Assembly: GCA_040743155.1 (NCBI GenBank)
Contig: JBFLJU010000001.1
Coordinates: 1,054,001-1,118,000 of the forward strand
Origin: Cycloclasticus sp.
GTDB taxonomy: Bacteria > Pseudomonadota > Gammaproteobacteria > Methylococcales > Cycloclasticaceae
DNA: 64,000 nucleotides
Direction of reading: 5' to 3'
Shown here: piece by piece, positions 18,075 to 27,378 of the stretch
How positions within the stretch are numbered: the stretch's first letter is position 1
Layout: the number at the start of each line of letters is the position of its first letter
The notes under the pieces: generated by a model
What the model was told of the DNA's origin: nothing
The model's input: the letters and a program-made list of their open reading frames with translations, nothing else
Databases searched by the model: none
Program-made: the position numbers and the translations under genes

Positions 18075-20052
18075 CGACATCCACAACGATTGCGCCGCGT
18101 GCGACATTATCTCCAGCTTTACAATGAATCCCACTCACAACGCCTGCGTGTATTGCGGCAATTTGTAGCTGCATTTTCATAGACTCCATCACAATTAATA
18201 ATTGCCCAGCCTCCACACTGTCGCCTTCGCTAACGTGCACTTTGATGATTTCACCCATCATAGGTGCTATCACGCTATCATGCCCTTCAGATTCGCCGCC
18301 TTTATCACTCACTACGGGTTTCACCTCAAAGCTTATTTGCTGAGATAAGGTCTGAACGTGGACAGATTCTTCAGTTGCGATAACATGAACTGGCATACGT
18401 ACATTATTGAGTTCAACCAAGTAACCGGCTTCAGAAAACCCGTTTAAGGATAAAGAATACAGCTGCTCATTAACCTTTAACGATATTTCGTTATTTGAAT
18501 TTATCGATAAAAAGGCAATTTTCCACTCGTTCTCAGCCTGTAATAAACTGATCGTAGAAACAGGTGTATCTATCGGTGAATTGAGTGACCACTGGCTAAA
18601 TAAATCGGTTCTTTTCCAAGGGTTTGTAGACCCATTATCACGGTGCTGAAGCATCCATAATGCAGCCGCTATTGCCGCTTGCCTTTGTGCAGTCTCATTA
18701 TCAATATCTTCGTTATAATCCACCAACCAACGATCCAGTGTGCCGGTGTCAATCTTATCGGCGCGCACATCCTTATCGGACACCAGTTGTTGCAAAAATC
18801 GTCGATTATTATCAAGACCGAAAATCATTGTGTCACCAAGACCTTGTTCTAAGCGATCAAGTGCCTGAACACGTGTTTCACCTTCAGCAATTAACTTTGC
18901 AATCATCGGGTCATAATAAGATGACACTTCATCACCACTATCAACCCCCGATTCAATCCTGAGTTGATTTTCCGGAAATTTAATCAGCTCGAGCGTTCCT
19001 GTTGACGGCATAAAGTTTTGTATTGGCGATTCTGCATACAAACGAACTTCAATCGCATGGCCTTTGACTTGAATATCTTGCTGTTCAAAACCAAATCCAT
19101 TTCCATTAGCAATGCTAATTTGCAACTCAACTAAATCTAGCCCAGTAATACTTTCAGTCACTGGGTGCTCAACTTGCAGTCTTGGGTTTACCTCTAGAAA
19201 ATAATGCTCATCACCTAATACTAAAAACTCAACCGTGCCTAAACCTCGGTATTGAATATTTCGTCCAAGGCGACACGCTGCTGACAATAATGATTCTCGT
19301 AAAGTATCACTTAGAAATACCGCTGGCGCTTCCTCAACAACTTTTTGATGTCGTCTTTGTAAGGAGCACTCGCGCTCATATAGGTGTACTACATTGCCCT
19401 CGCCATCACCCGCAATTTGAACTTCAACGTGCCGTGCATTATTAATGCATTGCTCGACGATTAATGAATCATCCGCAAAAGAACGTAATGCTTCACTCAT
19501 CGCTGCATTAATGTTTGTTTCTAAATTATCTAGGTCATTCAATACACGCATGCCCTTTCCACCGCCCCCCGCGGCAGCTTTTAACATCACTGGCAAACGC
19601 ATGCTTTTAACTAAATCAGCAATTATTTTGGGATCATTCAGTTTTCCATCACTACCGGGAATAACCGTAACGTCCGCATTTATTGCTTCTTTCTTTGCGG
19701 CCGACTTATCACCAAAACGACGCAAACTGTCTGCTCGTGGGCCAATAAAAACCAGACCTGCTTGTTCAACCGCATCCGCAAAATATGGGTTTTCTGATAA
19801 GAAACCATAGCCGGGGTGAATCGCATCACAACCTGACTGTTTGGCGGCGTCGATCACCTTATTTATATTTAAATAACTCTCTGAAGCGAGCGCACCACCC
19901 AATGAGATGGCGTGGCCAATTTCTCTAACATGGCGGCTATTCTTATCAGCGGCAGAGTAAACAGCGACTGCATCTATACCCAATTTTTTACAGGTTCGTG
20001 CAATACGGCAAGCAATTTCGCCGCGGTTGGCGATTAAAATTCGTTTTATCAT
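18061..20052 (-). CDS. Acyl-CoA carboxylase biotin carboxylase/BCCP subunit
   Basis: A 663-residue alpha subunit of a biotin-dependent acyl-CoA carboxylase. The biotin carboxylase domain has KRILIANRGEIACRIAR, the ATP-grasp glycine loop KAAAGGGGKGMR and the active-site end EVNPRLQVEHPVTE. The C-terminal biotinyl domain carries the acceptor Lys in VMESMKMQ. Length and layout match the alpha subunits of methylcrotonyl-CoA (LiuD) and geranyl-CoA (AtuF) carboxylases. Its ATG overlaps the stop of the carboxyltransferase gene. The substrate is open; a 3-methyl-branched enoyl-CoA would fit this class. Confidence 0.9.
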   Translation of the reverse strand: MIKRILIANRGEIACRIARTCKKLGIDAVAVYSAADKNSRHVREIGHAISLGGALASESYLNINKVIDAAKQSGCDAIHPGYGFLSENPYFADAVEQAGLVFIGPRADSLRRFGDKSAAKKEAINADVTVIPGSDGKLNDPKIIADLVKSMRLPVMLKAAAGGGGKGMRVLNDLDNLETNINAAMSEALRSFADDSLIVEQCINNARHVEVQIAGDGEGNVVHLYERECSLQRRHQKVVEEAPAVFLSDTLRESLLSAACRLGRNIQYRGLGTVEFLVLGDEHYFLEVNPRLQVEHPVTESITGLDLVELQISIANGNGFGFEQQDIQVKGHAIEVRLYAESPIQNFMPSTGTLELIKFPENQLRIESGVDSGDEVSSYYDPMIAKLIAEGETRVQALDRLEQGLGDTMIFGLDNNRRFLQQLVSDKDVRADKIDTGTLDRWLVDYNEDIDNETAQRQAAIAAALWMLQHRDNGSTNPWKRTDLFSQWSLNSPIDTPVSTISLLQAENEWKIAFLSINSNNEISLKVNEQLYSLSLNGFSEAGYLVELNNVRMPVHVIATEESVHVQTLSQQISFEVKPVVSDKGGESEGHDSVIAPMMGEIIKVHVSEGDSVEAGQLLIVMESMKMQLQIAAIHAGVVSGIHCKAGDNVARGAIVVDVDAHE

Positions 20053-21659
20053 TGTCTAAATACCCCAAAGTTAGTTTCTATTTTGGGAGAACGTCCAGCT
20101 AAATCTAGCAATAAGGCTAAAGCTTCGCGTGTCTCAACGGGGTCAATAACCGCGTCATACCACAAATTAGAGGCAAAGTTATAAGCACCTTCGGAGTCTT
20201 CAAAACGTTTACGATGAGGCGCTTTAAACGTCTCCCGTTCTTCTTCAGTCCAGCTTTTTCCTTCTCGTTTAAGAATATCCTCGCGAACAGTTGCCAAGGT
20301 GTTTGCCACTTGCTCTGGCCCCATAATGCCTGAGCGCCCAGATGGCCAAGCTAACATTGCATTGGGTTTAAAAGGTCGCCCACACATGGCTAAATAACCC
20401 GCGCCGTAAGAACCACCTGTGATTAAGGTGTATTTAGGTACTTTAGCCGAACTCATCGCAGTAATAAATTTTGCACCGTCTTTAGCAATGCCACCTCGTT
20501 CAGCATGTTCACCGACCATAAATCCAGGCACATCGGCAATGAATAACAAGGGGATATCACGCTGGCAACATAAGTTAATAAAGTGTGCCCCCTTCTTCGC
20601 AGATTCGCTAAACATCACGCCATCATTGGCCAAAATTCCAATTTCAAAACCATGGATTTTGGCAAAGCCGCACATTAAGGTGTTACCGTAATTGGTTTTA
20701 AATTCATCAAAATTACTGCCGTCAATCAAGCGTGCCAGTATTTCTCTATTTGCCGTTGGAATTTTTGTGTCTTTATTGATGATGCCGTATATTTCTTCAA
20801 TCGGATACAGCGGCTCTACGGACTTGGCAACATCCCAACGTTGTGTCGGTAGGTTCCCTAAATTGCGTACAATATCTCGAACGATACTTAGGCCATGCGC
20901 ATCGTCTTCAGCGATATGATCTGTAACACCACTGTCACGGCAATGCATTTCAGCACCGCCTAATTCTTCATGACCGACCTGCTCGCCTGTAGCGGCTTCA
21001 ACTAATTGCGGGCCGCCTAAATACATAAAGCCTTTGCCTCGAACGATGACAATTTCATCGCACAATGCTGGAATGTATGCGCCACCAGCAGTTGAAGAGC
21101 CCATAACAATTGAGATTTGAGGAATTCCTTGGCCCGACATTTCAATTTGGTTAACAAAAATACTACCGAACATTCCTTCGTCAGGAAAAATACCTTCTTG
21201 CTCTGGTAAAAAAGCACCGCCACTTTGAACCATCGTGATACACGGCAAGCGATGCTGAATCGCAAACGTTTGTGCTCGCACATGCTTCTTACAGGTCATG
21301 GGGTAATACGTGCCACCTTTGACCGTCGCATCATTCACTATAATCATGCATTGGCGATTATTAATCAGCCCAACACCCGTAATCAAACTTGCGCCGATGG
21401 CGGTGCCTTCTGGCAAGTTATCGCCCGCTAATTCACCCAGTTCAAAGAAGGGTGAGCCGGGGTCTAAAATCAGGCTAATACGATCACGCGGTAATATTTG
21501 TTCTCGATGCTCTGTGTGCCTAAGCTTTGCTTTTTCTGGGCCGCCAAGGTGTGCGCGGTGGCGACGTTCTTGTAGGTCTTTTATTCGCTCCAGATAAAAA
21601 TCTCGGTTAGCCATAAAGCTTTCCGATTGGGTGTTAACGGTACTCTTTAAAATGGACAT
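20049..21659 (-). CDS. Acyl-CoA carboxylase carboxyltransferase subunit
   Basis: A 536-residue carboxyltransferase with both crotonase-like halves in one chain: the N-terminal half (VQSGGAFLPEQEGIFPDE, GSSTAGGAYIPALCDEIV) and the C-terminal half (FIADVPGFMVGEHAERGGIAKDGAKFI, GSYGAGYLAMCGR). Length and the LPEQ/FPDEG motif resemble the beta subunits of methylcrotonyl-CoA and geranyl-CoA carboxylases rather than propionyl-CoA carboxylase. It is followed by its biotin subunit with a 4-nt overlap. Inside an operon for ring cleavage, it may carboxylate a methyl branch to allow later C-C cleavage; this is inferred. Confidence 0.9.
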   Translation of the reverse strand: MSILKSTVNTQSESFMANRDFYLERIKDLQERRHRAHLGGPEKAKLRHTEHREQILPRDRISLILDPGSPFFELGELAGDNLPEGTAIGASLITGVGLINNRQCMIIVNDATVKGGTYYPMTCKKHVRAQTFAIQHRLPCITMVQSGGAFLPEQEGIFPDEGMFGSIFVNQIEMSGQGIPQISIVMGSSTAGGAYIPALCDEIVIVRGKGFMYLGGPQLVEAATGEQVGHEELGGAEMHCRDSGVTDHIAEDDAHGLSIVRDIVRNLGNLPTQRWDVAKSVEPLYPIEEIYGIINKDTKIPTANREILARLIDGSNFDEFKTNYGNTLMCGFAKIHGFEIGILANDGVMFSESAKKGAHFINLCCQRDIPLLFIADVPGFMVGEHAERGGIAKDGAKFITAMSSAKVPKYTLITGGSYGAGYLAMCGRPFKPNAMLAWPSGRSGIMGPEQVANTLATVREDILKREGKSWTEEERETFKAPHRKRFEDSEGAYNFASNLWYDAVIDPVETREALALLLDLAGRSPKIETNFGVFRQ

Positions 21660-21670
21660 GTTTAATGCTC

Positions 21671-23059
21671 TTAGGTATTAAGGGTTAAAAACTCAGGCTG
21701 CTCTCGTAACGTAAGCGCTACTTTTGCAACCCCCGGTTTATCAAAACTATTCGCATCAACTATCAATACCTGGGCCTTGAACGACAAAGCATTCTTGATG
21801 GTTGTTTCTATCTGTTTTACAAGCGCACCATCGTCATCTTTGGCCCTCTCAGCTCCTCGCTCAACAATGACTTTGAGATTACGTTGTGTGGTGTGACCTT
21901 CAAAATCAGCAAATACACGCATCACGCCGTTTGTTTCAGGTTGCAACTGAAGCACTAAGTCTTGTATCGCCGAAGGGAAAACATTGATGCCACGCACAAT
22001 TAGCATATCGTCAGTTCGGCCAAAGCAACGTATTTTAGGGCCGGTGCGACCACAGCCACACTCAGTATCTGTCACAATAATATGGTCACCGCTTTTAAAG
22101 CGTACAACGGGCGATGCTTCACGCCCTATCGCGGTATAGACCAACTCACCTGTCACCCCTTTTTCAAAAGCGATTACTTCATTCGTATCAGGGTTAATAA
22201 GCTCAACAATGATGTGGTCTTGGCAAAGCATGTGCATACCATCTTGCTCCGCGCACTCGCCCCAATAGATAACGCCCAAATCGGTGCCACCCATCATTTC
22301 ACATACTTTTGCACCCCAAGCTTGCTCTAGTGCTTCACGAATGGCAGGAATGCCACCACCAGGTTCACCGCCAACTACTAGCTGTTCAACACCTAATTGA
22401 TCGGCTGATATGCCTAAGATATCTTTCGCCATAGAGGCGACGTGCAATAAAAAGTTAGGTGCACCAATTAGCACGCGCGGCTTGGTATCGGCACAAGCAC
22501 GTAGAAGTCGATCCACGCCGCCATCTGCACCAATAGGCACATCAATAGCGCCCATGTATTGAATAGCTTGCAAGCAAGGCACGCCGCCAACAAAACCCTT
22601 GCTCATAGAGAATCCATGCAATACAAAATCCCCCGGGTTGATACCACAGGCATAAAAACCACGTGCGCTGAGTTCATTCCACATCTCAACATCGCTTTCG
22701 GTTAATGCCACATAAGCCGGGTTACCGGTGGTGCCCGATGATGCTTGCATTTGAATAATATCGGCCATTGATGCCGCACGGTGTAAGCCAAATGGTGGCT
22801 CAGCTTGTAGGCTGTCGCGTAAATCTTGTTTTACAGTGAACGGTACTGTCGCCAAATCTTTTAGCGTTTTGATATCAGCAAATTCAATACCTGCTGCGCT
22901 AAACTTCTGTTGGTAAAAGACAGAGTTTTTTGATAAATAAGCCATTTGCTGTCGTAGCTTTTTTTCCTGCAGATCAATAATATCCGCTGATGAACTAACT
23001 TCAATAGGGTGATAGCAGGCCTCCCCCTTTTTACTTATGGCGCGCTCTCGTCTGTACAT
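21671..23059 (-). CDS. PaaK-like CoA ligase (AMP-forming)
   Basis: A 462-residue member of the phenylacetate-CoA ligase family. Visible motifs are the ATP loop ASSGTTGNPAYVALTE, the MGGTDLGVIYWGECAEQDGMH region, the adenylate-binding FGRTDDMLIVRGINVFPSAIQD hinge and a C-terminal small domain. The ~460-residue length, without the long N-terminus of fatty acid ligases, supports an aromatic or alicyclic acid substrate. It lies in the middle of the ring-opening operon, 11 nt before the carboxylase and just after two MaoC proteins, so it could activate the primary acid or a later free acid. Confidence 0.85.
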   Translation of the reverse strand: MYRRERAISKKGEACYHPIEVSSSADIIDLQEKKLRQQMAYLSKNSVFYQQKFSAAGIEFADIKTLKDLATVPFTVKQDLRDSLQAEPPFGLHRAASMADIIQMQASSGTTGNPAYVALTESDVEMWNELSARGFYACGINPGDFVLHGFSMSKGFVGGVPCLQAIQYMGAIDVPIGADGGVDRLLRACADTKPRVLIGAPNFLLHVASMAKDILGISADQLGVEQLVVGGEPGGGIPAIREALEQAWGAKVCEMMGGTDLGVIYWGECAEQDGMHMLCQDHIIVELINPDTNEVIAFEKGVTGELVYTAIGREASPVVRFKSGDHIIVTDTECGCGRTGPKIRCFGRTDDMLIVRGINVFPSAIQDLVLQLQPETNGVMRVFADFEGHTTQRNLKVIVERGAERAKDDDGALVKQIETTIKNALSFKAQVLIVDANSFDKPGVAKVALTLREQPEFLTLNT

Positions 23060-23062
23060 TAT

Positions 23063-23497
23063 TTATGTTTCCTTGGGCGAGATTTTGCAAATAGCAAAGC
23101 CTTTAACCACCGTTCTATCATCGCAATGACAAACGATTTTGCATCGTGCATAAACACCGTCTTCTCTTTTTTCTATCAGATCAATTTCGCCTGAAACACG
23201 AACAGTGTCTCCCGGATAAACCGGCCCCAAAAAAGAAACGTTTAGGTCCCCTCCGTAGGCCCAACCTTGCCAATTCCATACTGATAAAACACGTGACACA
23301 AATGCCAGTGTCAGCAAGCCATGTGCAATGGTGCGGCCAAAAAAAGTGGTTTTTGCAAATTCTGTATCTATATGTAGCGGATTAATATCGCCTGAGGCAT
23401 CGGCGTACGCATTAATCATGCTTTGGTCTACCGACTGAACAATTTCGTCTAGTTGATCGCCAACCGAATAGCCTTCATATGCCTGTAACTGTGTCAT
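23063..23497 (-). CDS. MaoC-like (R)-specific enoyl-CoA hydratase
   Basis: Hotdog-fold hydratase of 144 residues. The hydratase 2 motif is intact: YADASGDINPLHIDTEFAKTTFFGRTIAHGLLT, with catalytic Asp and His. The ATG at 23497 overlaps the stop of the preceding gene (ATGA) and has GGGGGAAAG ahead of it; an in-frame ATG five codons earlier is less likely. It is probably one half of a two-chain hydratase with the neighbouring FAS1-like protein, as in paired MaoC proteins of cholesterol degradation, hydrating an enoyl-CoA too bulky for a single hotdog. Confidence 0.85.
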   Translation of the reverse strand: MTQLQAYEGYSVGDQLDEIVQSVDQSMINAYADASGDINPLHIDTEFAKTTFFGRTIAHGLLTLAFVSRVLSVWNWQGWAYGGDLNVSFLGPVYPGDTVRVSGEIDLIEKREDGVYARCKIVCHCDDRTVVKGFAICKISPKET

Positions 23498-23919
23498 GCT
23501 TCTTTCCCCCATATTCGCGTGATCATTCCGCTGGTGATCAATTCTCCTTCTTGATTACGTGTCGTGGTTGTCATTTCTACGTAATTCCGGCCTTTACGCT
23601 CATATAGTTTAAGAACCTGTGCCGAAGTGAATAGTGTTTCACCAATATAAGCTGGTCGGTGGAACTTGAACTGTTGCTTGGCGTGAATGCCGCCGGGGGG
23701 ACCCACCCGTGTACGTAATGCGTCAATCACATACACCGCGGCCAACATAGGTGGTGCTACTGTATTACCCTGCGAATCCTTTACTGTGAGTTGTTTCGTT
23801 CCGTCATTGGTAGATTTAATGTATTTCTCTACGCGCTCCTGAGTCACCTCAAAAGAAGGCACCGGATCAAGAAAATCATCCCCTTCCGACATGCTGCTGT
23901 ATTTCACATAATCGCTCAT
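23494..23919 (-). CDS. FAS1-type dehydratase / MaoC-like protein (hydratase partner)
   Basis: A 141-residue hotdog protein of the N-terminal MaoC (FAS1-like dehydratase) kind: an N-terminal extension (FLDPVPSFEVTQERVEKYIKS), APPMLAAVYVIDALR in the helix region, QFKFHRPAYIGETLFTSAQVLKLYERKGRNYVEM strands. The D-x-N-P-x-H catalytic motif is not present, so it is likely the non-catalytic, substrate-holding half of a heteromeric hydratase with the overlapping MaoC gene downstream. Confidence 0.8.
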   Translation of the reverse strand: MSDYVKYSSMSEGDDFLDPVPSFEVTQERVEKYIKSTNDGTKQLTVKDSQGNTVAPPMLAAVYVIDALRTRVGPPGGIHAKQQFKFHRPAYIGETLFTSAQVLKLYERKGRNYVEMTTTTRNQEGELITSGMITRIWGKEA

Positions 23920-23933
23920 CGTAAAATCTCTAG

Positions 23934-24956
23934 TTAATTAGTTTTATATTGGTAAACATCGTCGCCGCTTCGGGATATATCACCGATGGCAATCAAGTAA
24001 TTCAAATGGGCCATTGCTTCGCCAGTCGCCAGCGATAGGTTAAATAAACTCAAACGATTGCCATACAGCTCTTCTATCACCTCAAGACCTGACTTGGTTT
24101 GTTGGCAAAAGTCTCTTAATTGATCTAACGATTTATGGTGCCCTTCTTTGAGTGTTCTTGTGCGTTCTTGCAGCCCCTTAAAGACCCGACCATGCGACGG
24201 CAACACTATTGTTTCGTTATGTAAGGTTGATAAACTACTTAGACTCGCTAAATAATCAGCTAGTGGATTCGCCTCTGCTTCATAAAAATTAACGCTAACA
24301 TTGGGCGAAATATTAGCCAGTACTTGGTCACCCGATATTAATAACTTGCGCTGACGGTTATTTAGGCAAATATGACCAGGACTGTGCCCACTAAATTGCA
24401 ACAAATGCCATGCTTCATCATTAATTGAAAGCGACTCTCCATCGATTAAGCGTTGATATGAAATTGGTGCCTCGGGCACGCCCGTGACATAACCACCAAT
24501 TCTATCTTGTAATTTATTGACCTCTGCTTGAGCTAAGCCAAAGCGTGAAAAGTACTGACAACGTACCGCTTTTTGCTGGCTTGAATAAGTCTGGCACGCC
24601 ATCTGCGTCGTTAAAAACTCGATCTGACTCATGTAAATAGTCGAGTTTGTTTTATGCGCCAACCACTGGGCCATACCCACGTGATCAGGGTGAAAATGGG
24701 TGATCACTATTTTTTGGATAGGTTCATCGTTACAAAAACCAGTTAATACGGCCTCCCAAATGGTTACCGCCTCTTCACAATGAAACCCAGAATCAACAAT
24801 AGTCCAACCGTCACCATCGCGTAATAGCCAAAGGTTTATATGGTCCAAGGCGTATGGTATGGGCATCTTCAATAAGAAAACACCCTCGTCTACCTTCATC
24901 GGTACACCAAACTCAGGTTTAGTAGGAATCGTGTATTGCAGCTTATTTATACTCAA
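23934..24956 (-). CDS. MBL-fold metallo-hydrolase
   Basis: Metallo-beta-lactamase fold hydrolase of 340 residues with a full metal site: HFHPDH (HxHxDH), the third His in GHSPGHICL, bridging Asp in ISGDQVL and a terminal His in LPSHGRVF. A C-terminal helical extension of about 80 residues resembles that of LACTB2/glyoxalase-like hydrolases that act on thioesters. In an acyl-CoA operon a thioesterase or lactonase role is the likely reading. It lies between the two MaoC genes and the PimD-like dehydrogenase subunit with gaps of 14-15 nt. Confidence 0.8.
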   Translation of the reverse strand: MSINKLQYTIPTKPEFGVPMKVDEGVFLLKMPIPYALDHINLWLLRDGDGWTIVDSGFHCEEAVTIWEAVLTGFCNDEPIQKIVITHFHPDHVGMAQWLAHKTNSTIYMSQIEFLTTQMACQTYSSQQKAVRCQYFSRFGLAQAEVNKLQDRIGGYVTGVPEAPISYQRLIDGESLSINDEAWHLLQFSGHSPGHICLNNRQRKLLISGDQVLANISPNVSVNFYEAEANPLADYLASLSSLSTLHNETIVLPSHGRVFKGLQERTRTLKEGHHKSLDQLRDFCQQTKSGLEVIEELYGNRLSLFNLSLATGEAMAHLNYLIAIGDISRSGDDVYQYKTN

Positions 24957-24971
24957 GGCTTTAAATTCCGC

Positions 24972-26102
24972 TTAGGCTTGACTGAAGCGCTGTAGATGAT
25001 AATCACGATCGCCAAATAAGGCATTCATCATTGTTAACCGTTTTACATAATGCGCCACATCTAACTCATCGGTAACACCAATACCACCGTGTAACTGTGC
25101 GGCTTGTTCACCAACAATTGAACGTGCATCTCCCAAATAAACTTTTGCAGCCGACACACTTTTTGTACGCTCAGCGCCATCACCCTCAGCTACTTTGATA
25201 GCCGCAAGATAAGTAAGCGAACGCATCTGCTCTTCGGTCATGAACATATCCACACAGCGATGCTGAAGTATTTGAAAGTTACCAATTGCCTGATCAAACT
25301 GTTTACGTGTTTTAAGGTATTCGACTGTTTTTTCACGCAGTTGAGTAACAACCCCGACGCCTTCGGCACAAATGGCCGCTGATGCAGCATCAATCACGTA
25401 TTCTATGTCTGAAAAAGCGCCATCTACATCACCAACAAGCGCGTCCATATCAACCATCACATTATCAAATGTCAATTCAGAAGCACGCAAGCCATCAACT
25501 GTTTGGTAATCACGCGAGCTCAAGCCAGCTGCATTTTTATCAACAATAAATAATGAAATACCACTTTCTGTAAAATTGTCGCCACTGGTTCTAGCAGAGA
25601 CAATTATTTTATCGGCGGTTTCTGCGTTAAACACCACGGATTTTGAGCCTGATAGGCAGTATTTTTGACCTTTCTTTTCCGCTGTAAATTCAACATCAGT
25701 CAAGTTATACCGCGATTGACGCTCAACGTATGCGAAGGCTAATTTTAAATTGCCGCCGATAAGCTCAGGCAATAAGGCTTCTTTTTGCTCTTCATTGCCT
25801 GCTCGTTGAATTAATAAACCACCCAACACCACAGAGGCTAAATACGGTTCTACGACAAGACCTTTACCGATCGCCTCCATCACAACAATTAAACCAGTTT
25901 GGCCAAAACCAAAGCCACCGTATTGCTCTTCAAAAGGAATGCCTAGTAAGCCCATGTCAGCAAAATTTTGCCAATTTTCTTCGCTATAACCAACGCCTGT
26001 TTTACTCAACCCTTGACGTGTTTCGAAATCATATTCATTTTGCAAAAACTTATTGACTGAGTCTTGCAACATAACCATTTCTTCAGTAAATTCTAAATTC
26101 AT
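24972..26102 (-). CDS. pimD: PimD-like acyl-CoA dehydrogenase small subunit
   Basis: Acyl-CoA dehydrogenase fold, 376 residues, with the features of the small subunit of pimeloyl-CoA dehydrogenase: LQNEYDFETRQGL, GLLGIPFEEQYGGFG, LVVEPYLASVVLGG, and C-terminal HYVKRLTMMNALFGDRDYHLQRF. It has neither the YEGT Glu nor the alternative Glu in the mid-protein loop (VIDAASAAICAEGVG), which fits a non-catalytic partner in an alpha2beta2 enzyme. It directly follows the PimC-like gene. Family knowledge: PimCD starts beta-oxidation of pimeloyl-CoA and other dicarboxylyl-CoAs after ring opening in Rhodopseudomonas. Confidence 0.8.
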   Translation of the reverse strand: MNLEFTEEMVMLQDSVNKFLQNEYDFETRQGLSKTGVGYSEENWQNFADMGLLGIPFEEQYGGFGFGQTGLIVVMEAIGKGLVVEPYLASVVLGGLLIQRAGNEEQKEALLPELIGGNLKLAFAYVERQSRYNLTDVEFTAEKKGQKYCLSGSKSVVFNAETADKIIVSARTSGDNFTESGISLFIVDKNAAGLSSRDYQTVDGLRASELTFDNVMVDMDALVGDVDGAFSDIEYVIDAASAAICAEGVGVVTQLREKTVEYLKTRKQFDQAIGNFQILQHRCVDMFMTEEQMRSLTYLAAIKVAEGDGAERTKSVSAAKVYLGDARSIVGEQAAQLHGGIGVTDELDVAHYVKRLTMMNALFGDRDYHLQRFSQA

Positions 26103-26119
26103 CTAAATAACTCCTACCT

Positions 26120-27319
26120 TTAAAAGCCCAACACGGCCTTCGCCATGATGTTCTTTTGAATTTCATTTGAGCCGCCATAAATCGACGATTTGCGCCAGTC
26201 AAGATAATGCGGCGCGAGTACGGATGCTTCTTCTGGGCCAATCGGCGCTTCTTGCCAGCCTTCGGTCATTGACTCTTTTACATAAGGCATTCCAAAATAA
26301 CCTACTGCTTCCATTAATAACGCTGTAATGGCCTGCTGAACTTCGGTCCCTTTAACTTTTAGCAGCGATGATTCTGCACCCGGCGCATCACCCGACGACA
26401 ATTTAGATAACACCCTCATATTGGTCATTTCCAAGGCCATTAGCTCGATTTCCACAGCCGATATTTTCGCTTTGAAATTGGCGTCTTCAATTAATGGTTT
26501 GCCGTTATAACGTTCTTTGGAAGCGAGTTCTTTAAGTCGTACTATTTGCTTCTTCGAACGAGGTACTTGTGCAATATACGTACGTTCATGCATCAATAAT
26601 GATTTTGCTATCGACCAACCTTCGCCTTCCTGTCCGACAAGGTTTTCTACTGGCACTTTCACGTCTTCTAAAAAGATTTGATTAACCACATGCATACCGT
26701 CTACGGTAATAATCGGTGTTGTTGTGACCCCTGGTGAGGTCATATCAATCAGTAGGAAACTAATGCCCTTTTGTTTGCGATCTTCTTGGCTGGTGCGTAC
26801 GAGTGTGAACATCATGTCGGCGTAATGACCATGTGTCGTCCACGTTTTCGAACCATTAACAATGTAGTGGTCCCCATTTCTCTCGGCTTTTGTTTGCAAA
26901 GAGGCTAGGTCCGAACCAGCATTAGGTTCTGAATAGCCTTGGCACCACCAGACATCACTGTTTAATATATCGCCTAAATATTTTTCTCGTTGTTCAACGG
27001 TGCCAAATTTCATTAGCACCGGCGCTAACATCACTAAACCAAAGGCGACTGTTCGTAGGCAATTTGCTGCACCACATTCCTCATCAAAAATATATTTTTG
27101 TACTGGTGTCCAACCTGGGCCGCCATATTCAGCAGGCCAACCTGGCGCAACCCAACCATCTTTGTTAGCCAGTATTTTTTGCCAACGAACATAATCATCC
27201 TTTTTTAGCGCTATACCTTTAGCCACTTTTTGTTGTATATCTTTTGGGTAATTTTCCTTAAGAAAGTCACGTACTTCCAATTGGAAGGCTTTTTCTTCGG
27301 GACTATAATTTAAATCCAT
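26120..27319 (-). CDS. pimC: PimC-like acyl-CoA dehydrogenase large subunit
   Basis: Acyl-CoA dehydrogenase of 399 residues that resembles PimC of Rhodopseudomonas palustris throughout: APGWPAEYGGPGWTPVQKYIFDEE, WWCQGYSEPNAGSDLASLQT, NGSKTWTTHGHYADMMF, and the end KSSIYGGSNEIQKNIMAKAVLGF. The YEGT Glu is Gly, and the likely base is the Glu in LLMHERTYIA. It pairs with the following PimD-like subunit (17-nt gap). It would oxidise pimeloyl-CoA or a substituted diacid-CoA, passing electrons to the ETF encoded at 35-36 kb. Confidence 0.82.
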   Translation of the reverse strand: MDLNYSPEEKAFQLEVRDFLKENYPKDIQQKVAKGIALKKDDYVRWQKILANKDGWVAPGWPAEYGGPGWTPVQKYIFDEECGAANCLRTVAFGLVMLAPVLMKFGTVEQREKYLGDILNSDVWWCQGYSEPNAGSDLASLQTKAERNGDHYIVNGSKTWTTHGHYADMMFTLVRTSQEDRKQKGISFLLIDMTSPGVTTTPIITVDGMHVVNQIFLEDVKVPVENLVGQEGEGWSIAKSLLMHERTYIAQVPRSKKQIVRLKELASKERYNGKPLIEDANFKAKISAVEIELMALEMTNMRVLSKLSSGDAPGAESSLLKVKGTEVQQAITALLMEAVGYFGMPYVKESMTEGWQEAPIGPEEASVLAPHYLDWRKSSIYGGSNEIQKNIMAKAVLGF

Positions 27320-27378
27320 GAGTTACTCCTTTATAACTTTAAGTTTCTTTTTAAGTCTTAAATTGTAAACAGTGGCAG

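Noticed and set aside
18061-21659. Standard leucine (liu) or acyclic terpene (atu) operon
   Set aside because: The carboxylase fits, but the HMG-CoA lyase-type LiuE and AtuA-like partners are not seen nearby; the neighbours are ring-opening and aldolase-like genes.
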